Below, one piece after another: positions 1-9,431 of a DNA stretch of 64,000 bases. A model generated the notes under the pieces. That model was given only the letters and a program-made list of their open reading frames with translations, did not search any database and was not told the DNA's origin. Source of the stretch: Streptomyces sp. P3 (GTDB lineage Bacteria > Actinomycetota > Actinomycetes > Streptomycetales > Streptomycetaceae); contig JAFEKX020000001.1 of NCBI GenBank assembly GCA_016893485.2, positions 8,821,501 to 8,885,500 of the forward strand. Reading direction: 5' to 3'. A program made the position numbers and the translations under genes. How positions within the stretch are numbered: position 1 is the stretch's first letter; every line of letters begins with the position of its first letter.

Positions 1-169
1 GCTTGATGGTGCCGCCCTTGCCCGCCGCGTCCCGGCCCTCGAAGACGATCACCAGCCGGGTGCCCTCGGCCCGCACCCACTCCTGGAGCTTGACCAACTC
101 GGTCTGCAGACGCAGCAGTTCGGTCTCGTACTTCTTACGCGGCAGCTTCGTCGCCTTCTTGCCGGCCAT
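1..169 (-). CDS. ppk2: Polyphosphate kinase 2 (PPK2), N-terminal part, cut by window edge
   Basis: The visible 56 residues begin MAGKKATKLPRKKYETELLR and run into RLVIVFEGRDAAGKGGTIK, which carries the Walker A-like G-R-D-A-A-G-K-G-G signature of the PPK2 family. These cytosolic enzymes transfer phosphate between polyphosphate and nucleotides. The ATG at 167-169 is the only sensible start because the Lys-rich leader is typical of the family. The rest of the gene lies left of the window. It is divergent from the Cys-rich protein at 326. The family call is firm; class I versus II cannot be told from this fragment. Confidence 0.85.
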   Translation of the reverse strand, partial: MAGKKATKLPRKKYETELLRLQTELVKLQEWVRAEGTRLVIVFEGRDAAGKGGTIK

Positions 170-325
170 GCCGCCTCAACCCCTCGATGACGTGCGCCGT
201 TTCCCGTGTCCAAGGTCGAACACCTGGACAGCACCGTACTGACCGGCGGGGGAGCGCGCACCCCGGATGCCCGCTCCGCCGCGTTTGCGGCGGGCGGCAA
301 CGGCAACCCGGACTCTGTGACAGCG

Positions 326-691
326 ATGACCACACAACAGGAACTCGTCCGTTTCCTGGAGGACCGCTTCGCCTGCGCACAGGCCTGCACCGACTGTTCG
401 CGGGCCTGCGTGCTGCGCGTCAGCCGCTCGGATCCGGACGCCACCGACCACGAGGCACTCGTACGGCGCAAGGCGCTGCTGTGCGCCGAGGTGTGCGACG
501 CGACCTGCCGGATGCTCGCCGAGCAGAACCTCCAGGACGAGCCCTCCCTGCGCCTCCAGGCCAAGTGGTGTCTCCTCGTCTGCCTGGAGTACGCACAGGT
601 CCTCGACGCCCAGCCCGGCGCCGAGGCGGACGCCCAGACCTGCCGGGACTGCGCACGGGCGTGCACGGAGTTCCTGGCGACACTGAACTGA
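326..691 (+). CDS. Cys-rich four-helix-bundle copper-binding protein (DUF326/Csp type)
   Basis: This is a 121-residue protein from the ATG at 326 (MTTQQELVRFLEDRF). An in-frame ATG at 206 would add a low-complexity leader, so the later start is preferred. Repeated C-x3-C motifs (CAQAC, CSRAC, CAEVC, CLLVC, CARAC) lie along amphipathic helices. This is the pattern of DUF326 proteins and of bacterial copper storage proteins, in which Cys residues line the inside of a four-helix bundle. There is no signal peptide, so it is probably cytosolic and binds Cu(I). Metal identity is inferred from the family. The reading frame is intact. Confidence 0.7.
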   Translation: MTTQQELVRFLEDRFACAQACTDCSRACVLRVSRSDPDATDHEALVRRKALLCAEVCDATCRMLAEQNLQDEPSLRLQAKWCLLVCLEYAQVLDAQPGAEADAQTCRDCARACTEFLATLN

Positions 692-767
692 CGGGGGCCC
701 GCGGCCCTTGACCGACGGGTGCCCGCACCCTCTTGAGGGGCATTGCCGCCTCGCCATTCCCTATTTC

Positions 768-781
768 TGGAACACGTTCTA
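768..781. promoter_or_regulatory. KstR-type palindromic operator candidate
   Basis: TGGAACACGTTCTA matches the KstR consensus TNNAACNNGTTNNA at every fixed position and is nearly self-complementary. It lies 44 bp upstream of the GTG start of the acyl-CoA dehydrogenase. KstR is the TetR-family repressor of cholesterol catabolism in mycobacteria and rhodococci. Whether this organism has a KstR orthologue cannot be seen here. Confidence 0.5.
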
Positions 782-824
782 CGGTGTGCGCCGTCAGGAC
801 CGGCCTTGGGAGCCTGGAGGCGCC

Positions 825-2002
825 GTGCATCTCGACTACACGCCCGAGCAGCAGCGGCTGCGCACCGAACTGCGCGCCTACTTCGCCGAGTTGGTGCCCG
901 ACCACGCCTACTCGCGCTACGACGACCCGGCCGCCCAGAAGCGCTTCTACCGCGAGACGATCCGGCGGCTCGGCGCGGACGGCTGGCTCGGGGTCGGCTG
1001 GCCCGAGGAGTTCGGCGGGCGCGGGCTGACGCCGATGGAACAGTTCATCTTCTTCGACGAGGCCGCGCAGGCCGGCGTACCGCTGCCGCTGATGGCGCTC
1101 AACACCGTCGGCCCGACGATCATGCGGTTCGGCACCGACGAGCAGAAGGCGTACTTCCTCCCGAAGATCCTCGCCGGCGAGATCGACTTCGCGATCGGCT
1201 ACAGCGAGCCCGAGGCCGGCACGGACCTGGCCGCCCTGAAGACGCGTGCGGTCCGGGACGGCGACGAGTACGTCGTCAACGGCCAGAAGATCTGGACCAC
1301 CAACGGCGACACCGCCGACTGGGTCTGGCTCGCCGTCCGCACCGACCCCGAGGCCCCGCCGCACAAGGGCATCACCATGCTCCTCGTGCCGACCGCCGAC
1401 CCCGGCTACACCTGCACGGTGATCAACACCCTCGCCTCGCACGACACCACCGCCAGCTACTACGAGAACATCCGCGTCCCCGTCACCCGCCGAGTCGGCG
1501 CGGAGAACCAGGGCTGGCGTCTGATCACCAACCAGCTCAACCACGAGCGCGTCACCCTCGCCGCCCACGGCACCATGGCGATCCGCGCCCTGCACGACGT
1601 CCAGCACTGGGCCATGGAGACCAAGCTCGCCGACGGCAGCCGGGTCGTCGACCTCCCCTGGGTCCGCCGCCTCCTCGCCCGCACCCACGCCCGGCTCGAC
1701 GCGATGAAACTCCTCAACTGGCAGATGGTGAACGCCGTCCAGGAAGGCACCCTCACCCCCAGGACGCCTCCGCCGTCAAGGTCTACGGCTCCGAGGCCCG
1801 CCGCGACGCCTACGCCTGGCTCATGGAGACCGTCGCCGCGGCCGGCGCCCTGAAGGAGGGCTCGGCGGGCGCCGTCCTGCACGGCGAACTGGAGCGCGGC
1901 TACCGCTCCGCCGTCATCTTCACCTTCGGCGGCGGCAACAACGAGATCCAGCGGGAGATCATCTCGTGGATCGGGCTGGGGATGCCGAGGGTGCGGCGCT
2001 AG
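825..2002 (+). CDS. Acyl-CoA dehydrogenase (frameshifted)
   Basis: This is an FAD-dependent acyl-CoA dehydrogenase of about 392 residues that oxidises an acyl-CoA to the 2-enoyl-CoA. The GTG at 825 follows GGAGG at 816-820. Family landmarks are GYSEPEAGTDLA, the flavin/substrate segment VVNGQKIWTT and the C-terminal FGGGNNEIQREIIS. The frame breaks near 1755-1760, where the run in CTCACCCCCAGGAC needs one more C to restore LTPQDASAVKVYGSEARR. The remaining 80 residues then read cleanly to the stop at 2002, so this is probably a sequence error. The KstR-like dyad upstream and the CoA-catabolic genes downstream suggest a steroid or branched-chain acid substrate. Confidence 0.85.
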
Positions 2003-2222
2003 CGTCGCTTGTCCCGCAGCACCCGCCCACGTGCGGGATTTCGCCGGCATGCCTGCCACCCCGCTGCCGGCCTGTCCTCCGCTGCCAGGGCGCGGGCGGG
2101 CGGTCCCGGTCAAGCGCGGCCGTGTCCCGCGCACGCGTGTCACGGGGCGAAATGCCGCCGCCGGGGCCATCCTGCTCGCTGGGGTACTCGCTCACGACCG
2201 CAGCCGAGGGGAAGGTCTGGGA

Positions 2223-3331
2223 ATGTCGACCGAGGATGTGACGGTCGTGGCTCTGGTGGCGGATCCGGATGCGCCGACGGAGATCGCGCGGCGCATGGCC
2301 CGGATGCTTCCGGCCCGGCTCGCCGACAAAGCGGGCAAGGGGCGACGGTTCGAGGTCAAGGTCGCCAGTGAGCCCTTCACCGCAGAGTGCGAGGACCCGG
2401 CCACCTTGATGGGCCGGATCACGGACCGGGCGAGCGAGGAAGGCTGGGACATCGTGGTGGCCCTCACCGACCTCCCTCTGCACACGCAGGGGCGCAAGCT
2501 CGTCGTGAATCTGGATCACGAGCACGGGCTGGCCCTGCTTTCACTCCCTGCGCTGGGGGATTCCGGCTGCAGACCAAAGCCGCGCGAGCCGTGGAGGAAA
2601 CCGTGCTCGCCCTGGCGGAGGCAAGCGCCACCGGCGCCCAGGAGCGACAGCAGAGGCAGCCGCCCAGGGCGGCATTCGCCGGCCGGCTCACCCCCATCCA
2701 CGCAGGCGCCGTGGACGAGGACGAAAGCACGGATCTCCGCTACGTCGTCAGCGGGCCGCGCGGATATGTGAGGGTCCTCGCGGGCATGGTCCGCGCCAAC
2801 CGGCCGTGGCGGTTGGTGCCCGGCCTGTCGAAAGCACTGGCGGCCGCTCTCGCCACGGGAGCCGTGGCGACGGTGAACTCAACGGTCTGGAGCCTGGCGG
2901 AGGCCTTGAGCGCGCCGCGCCTCGTGATCGCCACGGTCGGATCCATCGCCCTCATGATCGGCTGGCTGATCGTGGACGCGGAGTTGTGGCACCGGTCGGC
3001 GGAGAACTCGCCGGAAGCGAGGCTGAGAGCGAAGCTCTACAACGCGTCGACCATCGTGACGGTAGGGATCGGGGTGCTCGTCTGCTATGCCGGTTTGATC
3101 GGCATCAACTTGGTGTGGGCGCTGTTCATCCTCAACGACCGGGTGTTCGCCTCCATGACCCGGACCCCGCTGGATGCCACGGGATACCTGACGCTGTCGT
3201 GGTTCGTCGCTTCGATCGCCACGGTGGGCGGTGCCCTGGGTTCGGGCCTGGAAAGCGACGAGGCGATCCGGGCCGCCGCCTATTCCAAGCGTGAGCAGGA
3301 ACGTCGGAACATGCTGCAGAACGAGGAATAG
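2223..3331 (+). CDS. Four-TM membrane protein of unknown function (frameshifted)
   Basis: The ATG at 2223 follows a purine-rich site (GGGGAAGG). Residues 1-110 form a soluble, acidic alpha/beta-looking domain (MSTEDVTVVALVADPDAPTE...). After a linker, four hydrophobic segments follow, for example LVIATVGSIALMIGWLIVDA and ASTIVTVGIGVLVCYAGLIG. The frame breaks near 2556, where the G run in CTGGGGGATTC must gain one base to continue as LGGFRLQTKAARAVEE. I do not recognise the family. The layout suggests a cytosolic sensor-like domain anchored to a membrane bundle, but no function is assigned. Confidence 0.6.
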
Positions 3332-3359
3332 CCGGTCTCCCGCCGGAACCGAAAGATTC

Positions 3360-3375
3360 CACTGATCGATCAGTG
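3360..3375. promoter_or_regulatory. Perfect 16-bp palindrome, operator candidate
   Basis: CACTGATCGATCAGTG is exactly self-complementary. It lies about 225 bp upstream of the alcohol dehydrogenase and 29 bp after the stop of the membrane protein. A perfect 16-mer palindrome of this kind usually marks binding of a dimeric TetR- or GntR-type regulator. No regulator gene is adjacent, so the ligand protein is unknown. Confidence 0.4.
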
Positions 3376-3599
3376 CATGGTGTTTCGCGAGAGAAGCGGC
3401 GGCTACCCGACCGATCTGCCGCCAGTGCGCCAGGTTCTGCCGGGCGACCGGGCGGCGGCAACGCCGCTCCGCCCGAACCGGCGAACGGCTACCGGAGGCG
3501 CGCCGCGGAACCACGGCACCGTCGCAACGACTCGCCAGCGCTGCGCGTCCTCTCCGTCACCTCTGTGCCGTGGCCAGGCCGCGGCATCTAAGGAACATC

Positions 3600-4777
3600 A
3601 TGAAGGCAGCGATATACGAAGGTCCGCGAACGGTCACGGTGAAGGACGTACCGGACCCGAGGATCGAGCACCCCTGCGACATCATCGTCAAGATCACCTC
3701 CACCAACATCTGCGGTTCGGATCTGCACATGTACGAGGGCCGCACCTCGTTCGAGTCCGGCCGGACCCTGGGACACGAGAATCTGGGCGAGGTCGTGGAG
3801 GTCGGCTCGGCCGTCCGCAAGGTCCAGGTCGGCCAGTACGTGGTCCTGCCCTTCAACATCGCCTGCGGTTTCTGCAAGCAGTGCGAGCGGGGCCTGACCA
3901 ACTACTGCCTGACCATGCAGCCGGAACCGGCCCTCGCCGGAGCGGCCTACGGATTCGCCGACATGGGCCCGTACCAGGGCGGCCAGGCCGAGCTGCTGCG
4001 CGTGCCCTACGGCGACTTCAACGCGCTGCGTCTGGGTGAGGACGCCGCCGAGCGGCAGACCGACTACGTGATGCTCGCCGACATCTTCCCCACCGGCTAT
4101 CACGCCACCGAGATGGCCCACGTCAAACCGGGCGACCAGACGATCGTCTTCGGCGCCGGCCCCGTCGGTCTGATGGCGGCCTACTCCGCCCTCCTCTCAA
4201 GGGCGCCGGACGCGTCTGGGTGGCCGACCACCAGCCGGACAGGCTGCGCAAGGCCGAGGAGATCGGGGCCATCGCGATCAACACCGCCGAGCAGGATCCG
4301 GCGGAGGTGGTCAAGGAAGCCACGCTGGGCCTGGGCGCAGACAACGGCTGCGAGTGCGTCGGCTACCAGGCGCACGACGCCCAGGGGCACGAGGACGCCA
4401 GCCTCACGCTCAACGGGCTGATCGACTCGGTCAGGTTCACCGGCGCCATCGGAGTGGTGGGCGTGTTCCTGCCCCAGGACCCCGGCGGCAAGGAGGCCCA
4501 GGGCGAGCTGGAGGCGCAGGGCAAGGTCCCGATCGACTTCGGCATGATGTGGTTCAAGGGCCAGCGCATGGGCACCGGCCAGGCGCCGGTGAAGAAGTAC
4601 AACCGGGCACTGCGGGACCTGATCGCCGGCGGAAAGGCAACGCCGAGCTTCCTCGTCTCGCACGAACTCGGTCTGGACGAGGCACCGGCCGCGTACGAGC
4701 ACTTCGACGCCCGTGACGACGGCTGGACCAAGGTGGTCCTGCATCCCGACGGCTACGGCAACGGCCACAAGCGCTGA
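3600..4777 (+). CDS. Zinc-dependent alcohol dehydrogenase, formaldehyde-dehydrogenase-like (frameshifted)
   Basis: This is an MDR-superfamily enzyme of about 392 residues, close in layout to glutathione-independent formaldehyde dehydrogenase. It starts MKAAIYEGPRTVTVKDVPDP. Catalytic zinc ligands are visible in NICGSDLHMYEG and TLGHENLGEVVEVG. The structural-zinc lobe is CGFCKQCERGLTNYC, and the NAD-binding turn is FGAGPVGLMAA. The frame breaks at about 4195-4200, where one base is missing before GAGRVWVADHQPDRL. It restores the full C-terminus through FLVSHELGLDEAPAAYEHF. The ATG at 3600 follows AAGGA. A strong terminator lies 50 bp downstream, so the gene is probably monocistronic. Confidence 0.85.
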
Positions 4778-4830
4778 GGGACACGGAGCACGTCGCACGA
4801 CGACCACCTCCGGGGACCACTCCGGGGACC

Positions 4831-4870
4831 GACAGCAGGGCCCGCTTCCACGGAGGCGGGCCCTGCTGTC
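4831..4870 (+). terminator. Strong intrinsic terminator hairpin
   Basis: GACAGCAGGGCCCGC pairs perfectly with GCGGGCCCTGCTGTC, a 15-bp stem with a 10-nt loop, 53 bp after the dehydrogenase stop. There is no U-tract, as is common for Streptomyces terminators. Confidence 0.85.
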
Positions 4871-4884
4871 GGGCCGCGGGACGC

Positions 4885-5010
4885 GGAGCGGCCCAGGTGG
4901 CCGAAGCTCCGGCGGTGGGCGACCTCGCTGACGTTCGCGCCGCCCGGTGTGTCGCGGCGCAGCTCGCCGTGGACGCGGGTGAGGCGGGCGTCGGTGAGGC
5001 AGGCCGGCGG
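4885..5010 (-). pseudogene. Remnant of an AraC-family regulator (C-terminal HTH piece)
   Basis: On the minus strand a short frame reads LTDARLTRVHGELRRDTPGG then ANVSEVAHRRSFGHLGR. This matches the second helix-turn-helix of AraC-family activators (R-V-H-x-x-L-R ... V-S-E-V-A-H-R-x-x-F-x-H-L-G-R). It has no start codon, no preceding domain in frame and no continuation to the usual FAAAYR-x-x-F-G ending. It sits in the 375 bp between the terminator at 4870 and the kinase at 5245; the rest of that gap shows only the kinase leader. I read it as a decayed gene fragment. Confidence 0.5.
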
Positions 5011-5244
5011 GGCGCAACGCGCCCTCGAAGCCCCCGGCCGTCAACTGGAGCAGACCTGTCTCCGGCCTTGCCGAAGTGGGACGCCTGGGGTCCCGCCCCC
5101 GCGCGGCTGCGCCTCCCGGCCCGGCATATTCTCCGGGCAGTGTGACGGCACGCGCCCGGGCCCGTACAAAGTCGGACGATCGCTCGCCATACTGGACGAG
5201 CCAGGGGAGGGCAGGACGAACACCGACGGGGGCGATCGCGGGAG

Positions 5245-7480
5245 ATGGGGGACAGCAGGCTGATCCAGGGCCGCTACCGGCTGCTCGAACTGATCGGGCG
5301 CGGCGGCATGGGCGAGGTGTGGCGCGCGCGGGACGAGTCGCTCGGGCGGCATGTCGCCGTGAAGTGCCTCAAGCCGCTGGGTCCGCACCACGACCAGTCG
5401 TTCACCGGCGTGCTGCGCGAGCGGTTCCGGCGCGAGGCCCGGGTGGCGGCGGCGCTTCAACATCGCGGCGTGACCGTCGTCCACGACTTCGGTGAGTCCG
5501 ACGGGGTCCTCTACCTGGTGATGGAACTCCTCGACGGCCGCAACCTCTGCCAGCTCCTGGAGGACAACGAGCAGCGGCCACTGCCCGTCGGTGACGTCGT
5601 CGACATCGCCGAACAGGTTGCCTCCGCCCTCGCCTACACCCACCAACAGGGCATCGTGCACCGGGACTTGAAGCCCGCGAACATCATGCGGCTGACCGAC
5701 GGCACGGTGAAGATCTGCGACTTCGGCATCGCCCGACTCGGCGCCGACATCGGCTTCACCTCCCGGCTCACCGGCACCGGCATCGCGATGGGCACCCCGC
5801 ACTACATGTCGCCGGAACAGATCAGCGGTTCCGAGGTCGACCAGCGCAGCGACCTCTACTCCTTCGGCTGCGTGCTGTACGAACTCGCCACCGGGGCACC
5901 GCCGTTCGACCTCGGTGACGCCTGGGCCATCCTCATCGGACACCGCGACACCGCGCCCACCCCGCCGCGCACCCGGCGCCCCGAGGTGCCCGAGTACCTG
6001 GAGAAGGTCATCCTCGACCTGTTGGCCAAGCTCCCGGAACAACGCCCCTACGACGCCCGGGAGTTGGGGCGCCGGATCGGCCTGGGCCGTACGACACCCC
6101 TGTACGTGCCGACCGTTGTGACCCCGCAGCCCCAACTCCGTCCGGCCGAACCGGCGTCCGGAGAGCCGCGCCTGCCGTCCTGGACGCGCGGGATGACCAC
6201 CGGCCACAAGGCGACCGGCGCCGGACTGCGCACCACCCCGCCCGACGCCGGAGCCGGCCTCACCGGCGAGTGGATCGCCCGCCCCACCGCCGGCCACGCC
6301 GAGGAACCGGTGCCCGAGTCCGCCTCCGCACCGTCCCGGGAGATCCTCGACGGCCTGGCCGGACGCCACAACGCGGGCCTGAGCCTGGGGAGGCTGGGCC
6401 GCTGGGCGGAGGCGGGCGAGGTGCACCGCGCGGTCGCCGCCGAACGCCGGAACCTGCTGGGCCCCGACCACCCCGACACCCTCGCCAGCCGCTACGAACT
6501 CGGGTTCACCCTCAGCCGCACCGGCCGCCCCGCCGACGCCCTGCACGAGTACACCCACGTGGCCCGCGTCAGAGAACGGGCGTTGGGCGCCGACCACGCC
6601 GACACGCTCGCCGCCCGGCAGGAAATGGCGTACGTCCTGGGCCAGTTGGGCCGCCACTTCGACGCGCACCAGGTGTACACGTCCGTACTCGCCGCCCGGG
6701 AACGCACGATGGGCCCCGATCACCCGGACACCCTGCGCTGCCGCCACAACCTCGCCTTCAACCTGAGCAGACTCGGCCGCCTGGAGGACTCGTACCGCAT
6801 GGCCCGCGAGGTCGCCGCCGCCCGCGCCCGCGTGCTCGGCCCCGGGCATCCCGACACCCTGGTCACCCGCTACGAAGTCGCCTACGCGCTCGGCCAGTTG
6901 GGCCGCTGGCCCGAGGCCCTGCAGACGTACAGCGAGGTCGCCGAGGCCCGCGCGCAGGCACTCGGCCCCGACCACGCCGACACCCTCGCCGCCCGCTACG
7001 AGATCGGCATCAGCCTCGGCCGGCTCGGCCGCAGCGCCGACGCCCTCAAGCTCTACCGCGACCTCATCGACGACCGCACCCGCGTCCACGGCCCCGCCCA
7101 CCCCGAGACCCTCCGCGCCCGGCACGGCCTCGGCGTCAACCTCGGACGCCTCGGCCGCTGGGAGGAGGCCCTCGCCGAGTCCCGCGACGTTTGCGCCATC
7201 CGCGAGCGCGTCCTGGGCGCCGACCACCCCGACACCCTGGTCAGCCGCCGCGAGGTCGCCGTAGGCCTCGGCTGGCTCGGCCGCTGGGCCGACGCCCTCA
7301 CCGAGTACCGCCGCGTGGCCACCGCCCGCGAACGCGTCCTCGGCGCCGCCCACCCCGACACCCTCGCCAGCCGCAACGACGAGGCCCACTGCCTGGAACA
7401 ACTCGGCCGAAGCGCGGAGGCGGCCGAGCTGTACCGCCGGGTGGCGGTACTTCGGCAGGGGAAAGGCGGGCGGGCACTGA
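5245..7480 (+). CDS. Serine/threonine protein kinase with C-terminal TPR array
   Basis: Hanks-type kinase. The glycine loop is IGRGGMGEVW (about residues 18-27), the catalytic Lys is in HVAVK (residue 40), the loop is HRDLKPAN (139-146) and DFG is at 159-161. The activation segment contains GTPHYMSPEQ. After a Pro-rich linker (about 290-370) come some eight 42-residue tetratricopeptide units, each with an LGRxxxA core and a G-x-D-H-P-D-T-L joint. No transmembrane or PASTA segment is seen, so it is likely cytosolic with TPRs recruiting partners. The frame does not stop where the TPR array ends but runs on into the next gene. A TGA at 7478-7480 in the +1 frame is the likely true end after a small indel, so the end coordinate is an estimate. 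Confidence 0.85.
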
Positions 7481-7549
7481 AGCCCGCGCCGCCCACGCCG
7501 GCCGCCTCTGCCTTCGGCCGACCCGCAGGTCAACCCCCGAGTGTCACCA

Positions 7550-7592
7550 CCCCAAAGGGGCGCGGGGAACTGCGCGGACAGCCCCCACGCCG
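7550..7592 (+). repeat. Streptomyces-type interspersed intergenic repeat, copy 1 (short form)
   Basis: CCCCAAAGGGG is followed by CGCGGGGAACTGCGCG and then a CAGCCCCCAC motif. The same string occurs inverted at 22261-22302. Longer variants are at 32757-32826 and 59778-59861. All four lie at the 3' end of genes. The short CCCC/GGGG stem could help end transcription. Confidence 0.65.
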
Positions 7593-7687
7593 CAGCGCTC
7601 GCGAAACAACCCGAGCACGCACAACCGAAGCGCCCCGCACCCCGCCCACCCCTGGCCGACCTAGATCACCTCGTGTTACCAAGAACC

Positions 7688-9264
7688 ATGCCTGCACACG
7701 AGGGACCCGGACACCGTTCGTACGACGCCGTCATCGTCGGTGGTGGCCACAACGGCCTGGTCGCCGCCGCCTACCTGGCCCGGGCCGGCCGCTCCGTGCT
7801 CGTCCTGGAACGGCTCGACGGCACCGGCGGCGCCGCCGTGTCGACACGCCCCTTCGCCGGGGTCGACGCCCGGCTGTCCCGGTACTCGTACCTGGTCAGC
7901 CTGCTGCCCAAGAAGATCGTGCGGGACCTCGGCCTCGACTTCCGCGTCCGCGGGCGCACCATCTCGTCGTACACCCCCGCCGAACGCGACGGACGCCCCA
8001 CCGGCCTCCTCGTCGGCGGCGGCGAGCGCCGCACCCGCGACGCCTTCGCCCGGCTGACCGGCGGCGACCGCGAGTACGCGGCCTGGCAGCGGCTCTACGG
8101 CATGACCGGCCGCCTCGCGCAACGGGTCTTCCCCACGCTCACCGAACCGCTGCCCACCCGCGACGAACTGCGCCACCGCGTCGACGACGAGGACGCCTGG
8201 CGGATGCTCTTCGAGGAGCCGATCGGTGTCGCGATCGAGCAGAACTTCACCGACGACCTGGTCCGGGGCGTCGTCCTCACCGACGCCCTCATCGGCACCT
8301 TCGCCGACGCCCACGACCCCTCGCTCGCCCAGAACCGCTGCTTCCTCTACCACGTCATCGGCGGCGGAACCGGCGCCTGGGACGTGCCCGTCGGCGGCAT
8401 GGGCGCGCTGACCGACGCGCTCGCCACCGCCGCGCGCGAAGCCGGGGCCGTCCTCGCCACGGGGCACGAGGCCGTACGCATCGACACGGACGGGCGCGCC
8501 GCCGAGATCACCTACCGCACCGCCGAGGGCGAGGGCACCGTGGCCGCCCGGCACGTCCTGGTCGGCGCGTCCCCCAGCAACTGGCCGCCCTCACCGGCGA
8601 CGAGCCGCCCGCACCCGCCGAGGGCGCCCAGCTCAAGGTCAACATGCTGCTCAAGCGGCTGCCCCGGCTGCGCGACACCTCCGTCGACCCGCGCGAGGCC
8701 TTCGCCGGCACCTTCCACATCGCCGAGGGCTACGACCAACTGGCCGCCGCCCACGCCCAGGCCGCGTCCGGCTCGCTGCCCGCCGCACCGCCCTCCGAGA
8801 TCTACTGCCACTCGCTCACCGACCCGAGCATCCTCGGCCGGGATCTCGTCGAGGACGGCTACCAGACCCTCACGCTCTTCGGCCTGCACACCCCGGCCCG
8901 CCTCTTCGAACGGGACAACGACGCCGTGCGGGAGGAGCTGTTGAAGGCGACGCTGGACCAGCTGGACCACCACCTCGCCGAACCCCTCGCCGACTGTCTG
9001 GCCACCGACGCGGACGGCCGCCCCTGCATCGAGGCGAAGACCCCGCTCGACCTGGAACGCGACCTCAGGCTCCCCGGCGGCAACATCTTCCACCGCGAAC
9101 TGACCTGGCCCTACGCCCAGGACGACACCGGCCGCTGGGGCGTCGTCGAGACGCGGCACGCGAACGTGCTGCTGTGCGGGGCGGGCGCGGTCCGGGGCGG
9201 CGGCGTGAGCGGGGTGCCCGGGCACAACGCGGCGATGGCGGTACTGGAGGCGGGGGAGCACTGA
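7688..9264 (+). CDS. Phytoene desaturase-like FAD/NAD(P)-dependent oxidoreductase (frameshifted)
   Basis: This is a CrtI/amine-oxidase-fold flavoprotein of about 525 residues. The N-terminal dinucleotide motif is VIVGGGHNGLVAAAYLARAG. The C-terminal FAD motif is LLCGAGAVRGGGVSGVPGHN, which is typical of COG1233 enzymes. The ATG at 7688 gives the usual short leader before the Rossmann motif. The frame breaks at the C run 8571-8575, where one extra C restores GASPQQLAALTGDEPP. No carotenoid genes flank it, so the substrate is not evident. A fused kinase-oxidoreductase reading frame covering 5245-9264 is accidental. Confidence 0.8.
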
Positions 9265-9283
9265 GGGGGCACCGGCGCGTGAA

Positions 9284-9300
9284 CTTCCCTTACAGGGAAG
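9284..9300 (+). terminator. Short hairpin after the oxidoreductase
   Basis: CTTCCCT-TAC-AGGGAAG forms a perfect 7-bp stem with a 3-nt loop 20 bp after the stop at 9264. It may be a weak terminator or a small dyad for a regulator of the following gene. Confidence 0.35.
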
Positions 9301-9372
9301 CCGTGTTCGACGCCGTCGTGGGTTTCTGACCAGCCCGTAGTCACCGCGCGAAGGACCCAGCCGTCCGAGAAA

Positions 9373-9389
9373 TCTGACGGAGCATCAGA
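9373..9389. promoter_or_regulatory. Operator candidate, TCTGAC-type palindrome, copy 1
   Basis: TCTGACGGAGCATCAGA lies inside a longer conserved string (GAAATCTGAC..GAAA) 43 bp upstream of the nitronate monooxygenase. It is shared with 21340-21356: both read GAAATCTGACnGAGnnTCAGAAA. The dyad plus recurrence near functionally related genes suggests one TetR-type repressor site. The cognate regulator is not obvious in the window. Confidence 0.6.
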
Positions 9390-9431
9390 AAAGGCCTTCC
9401 GTCGTCCGGAGGACTGCGGCATTCTGCGCCC

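Noticed and set aside
5041..7533. A long minus-strand ORF (830 codons) opposite the kinase
   Set aside because: It is the antisense shadow of the TPR array, with Val/Gly/Ala-rich repeats that mirror the 42-residue units; it has no start context or domain.
7550..7592. CRISPR or phage attachment site for the recurring repeat
   Set aside because: Copies are single, far apart, at gene 3' ends and without spacers, integrase or tRNA.
5245..9264. A single 1339-residue kinase-TPR-oxidoreductase fusion protein
   Set aside because: The middle third is out-of-frame Arg/Pro-rich translation of the repeat element and of the oxidoreductase gene; the fusion results from a lost stop and a frameshift.
9284..9300. 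Second copy of the TCTGAC operator
   Set aside because: CTTCCCT/AGGGAAG does not share the motif and is better read as a small hairpin.
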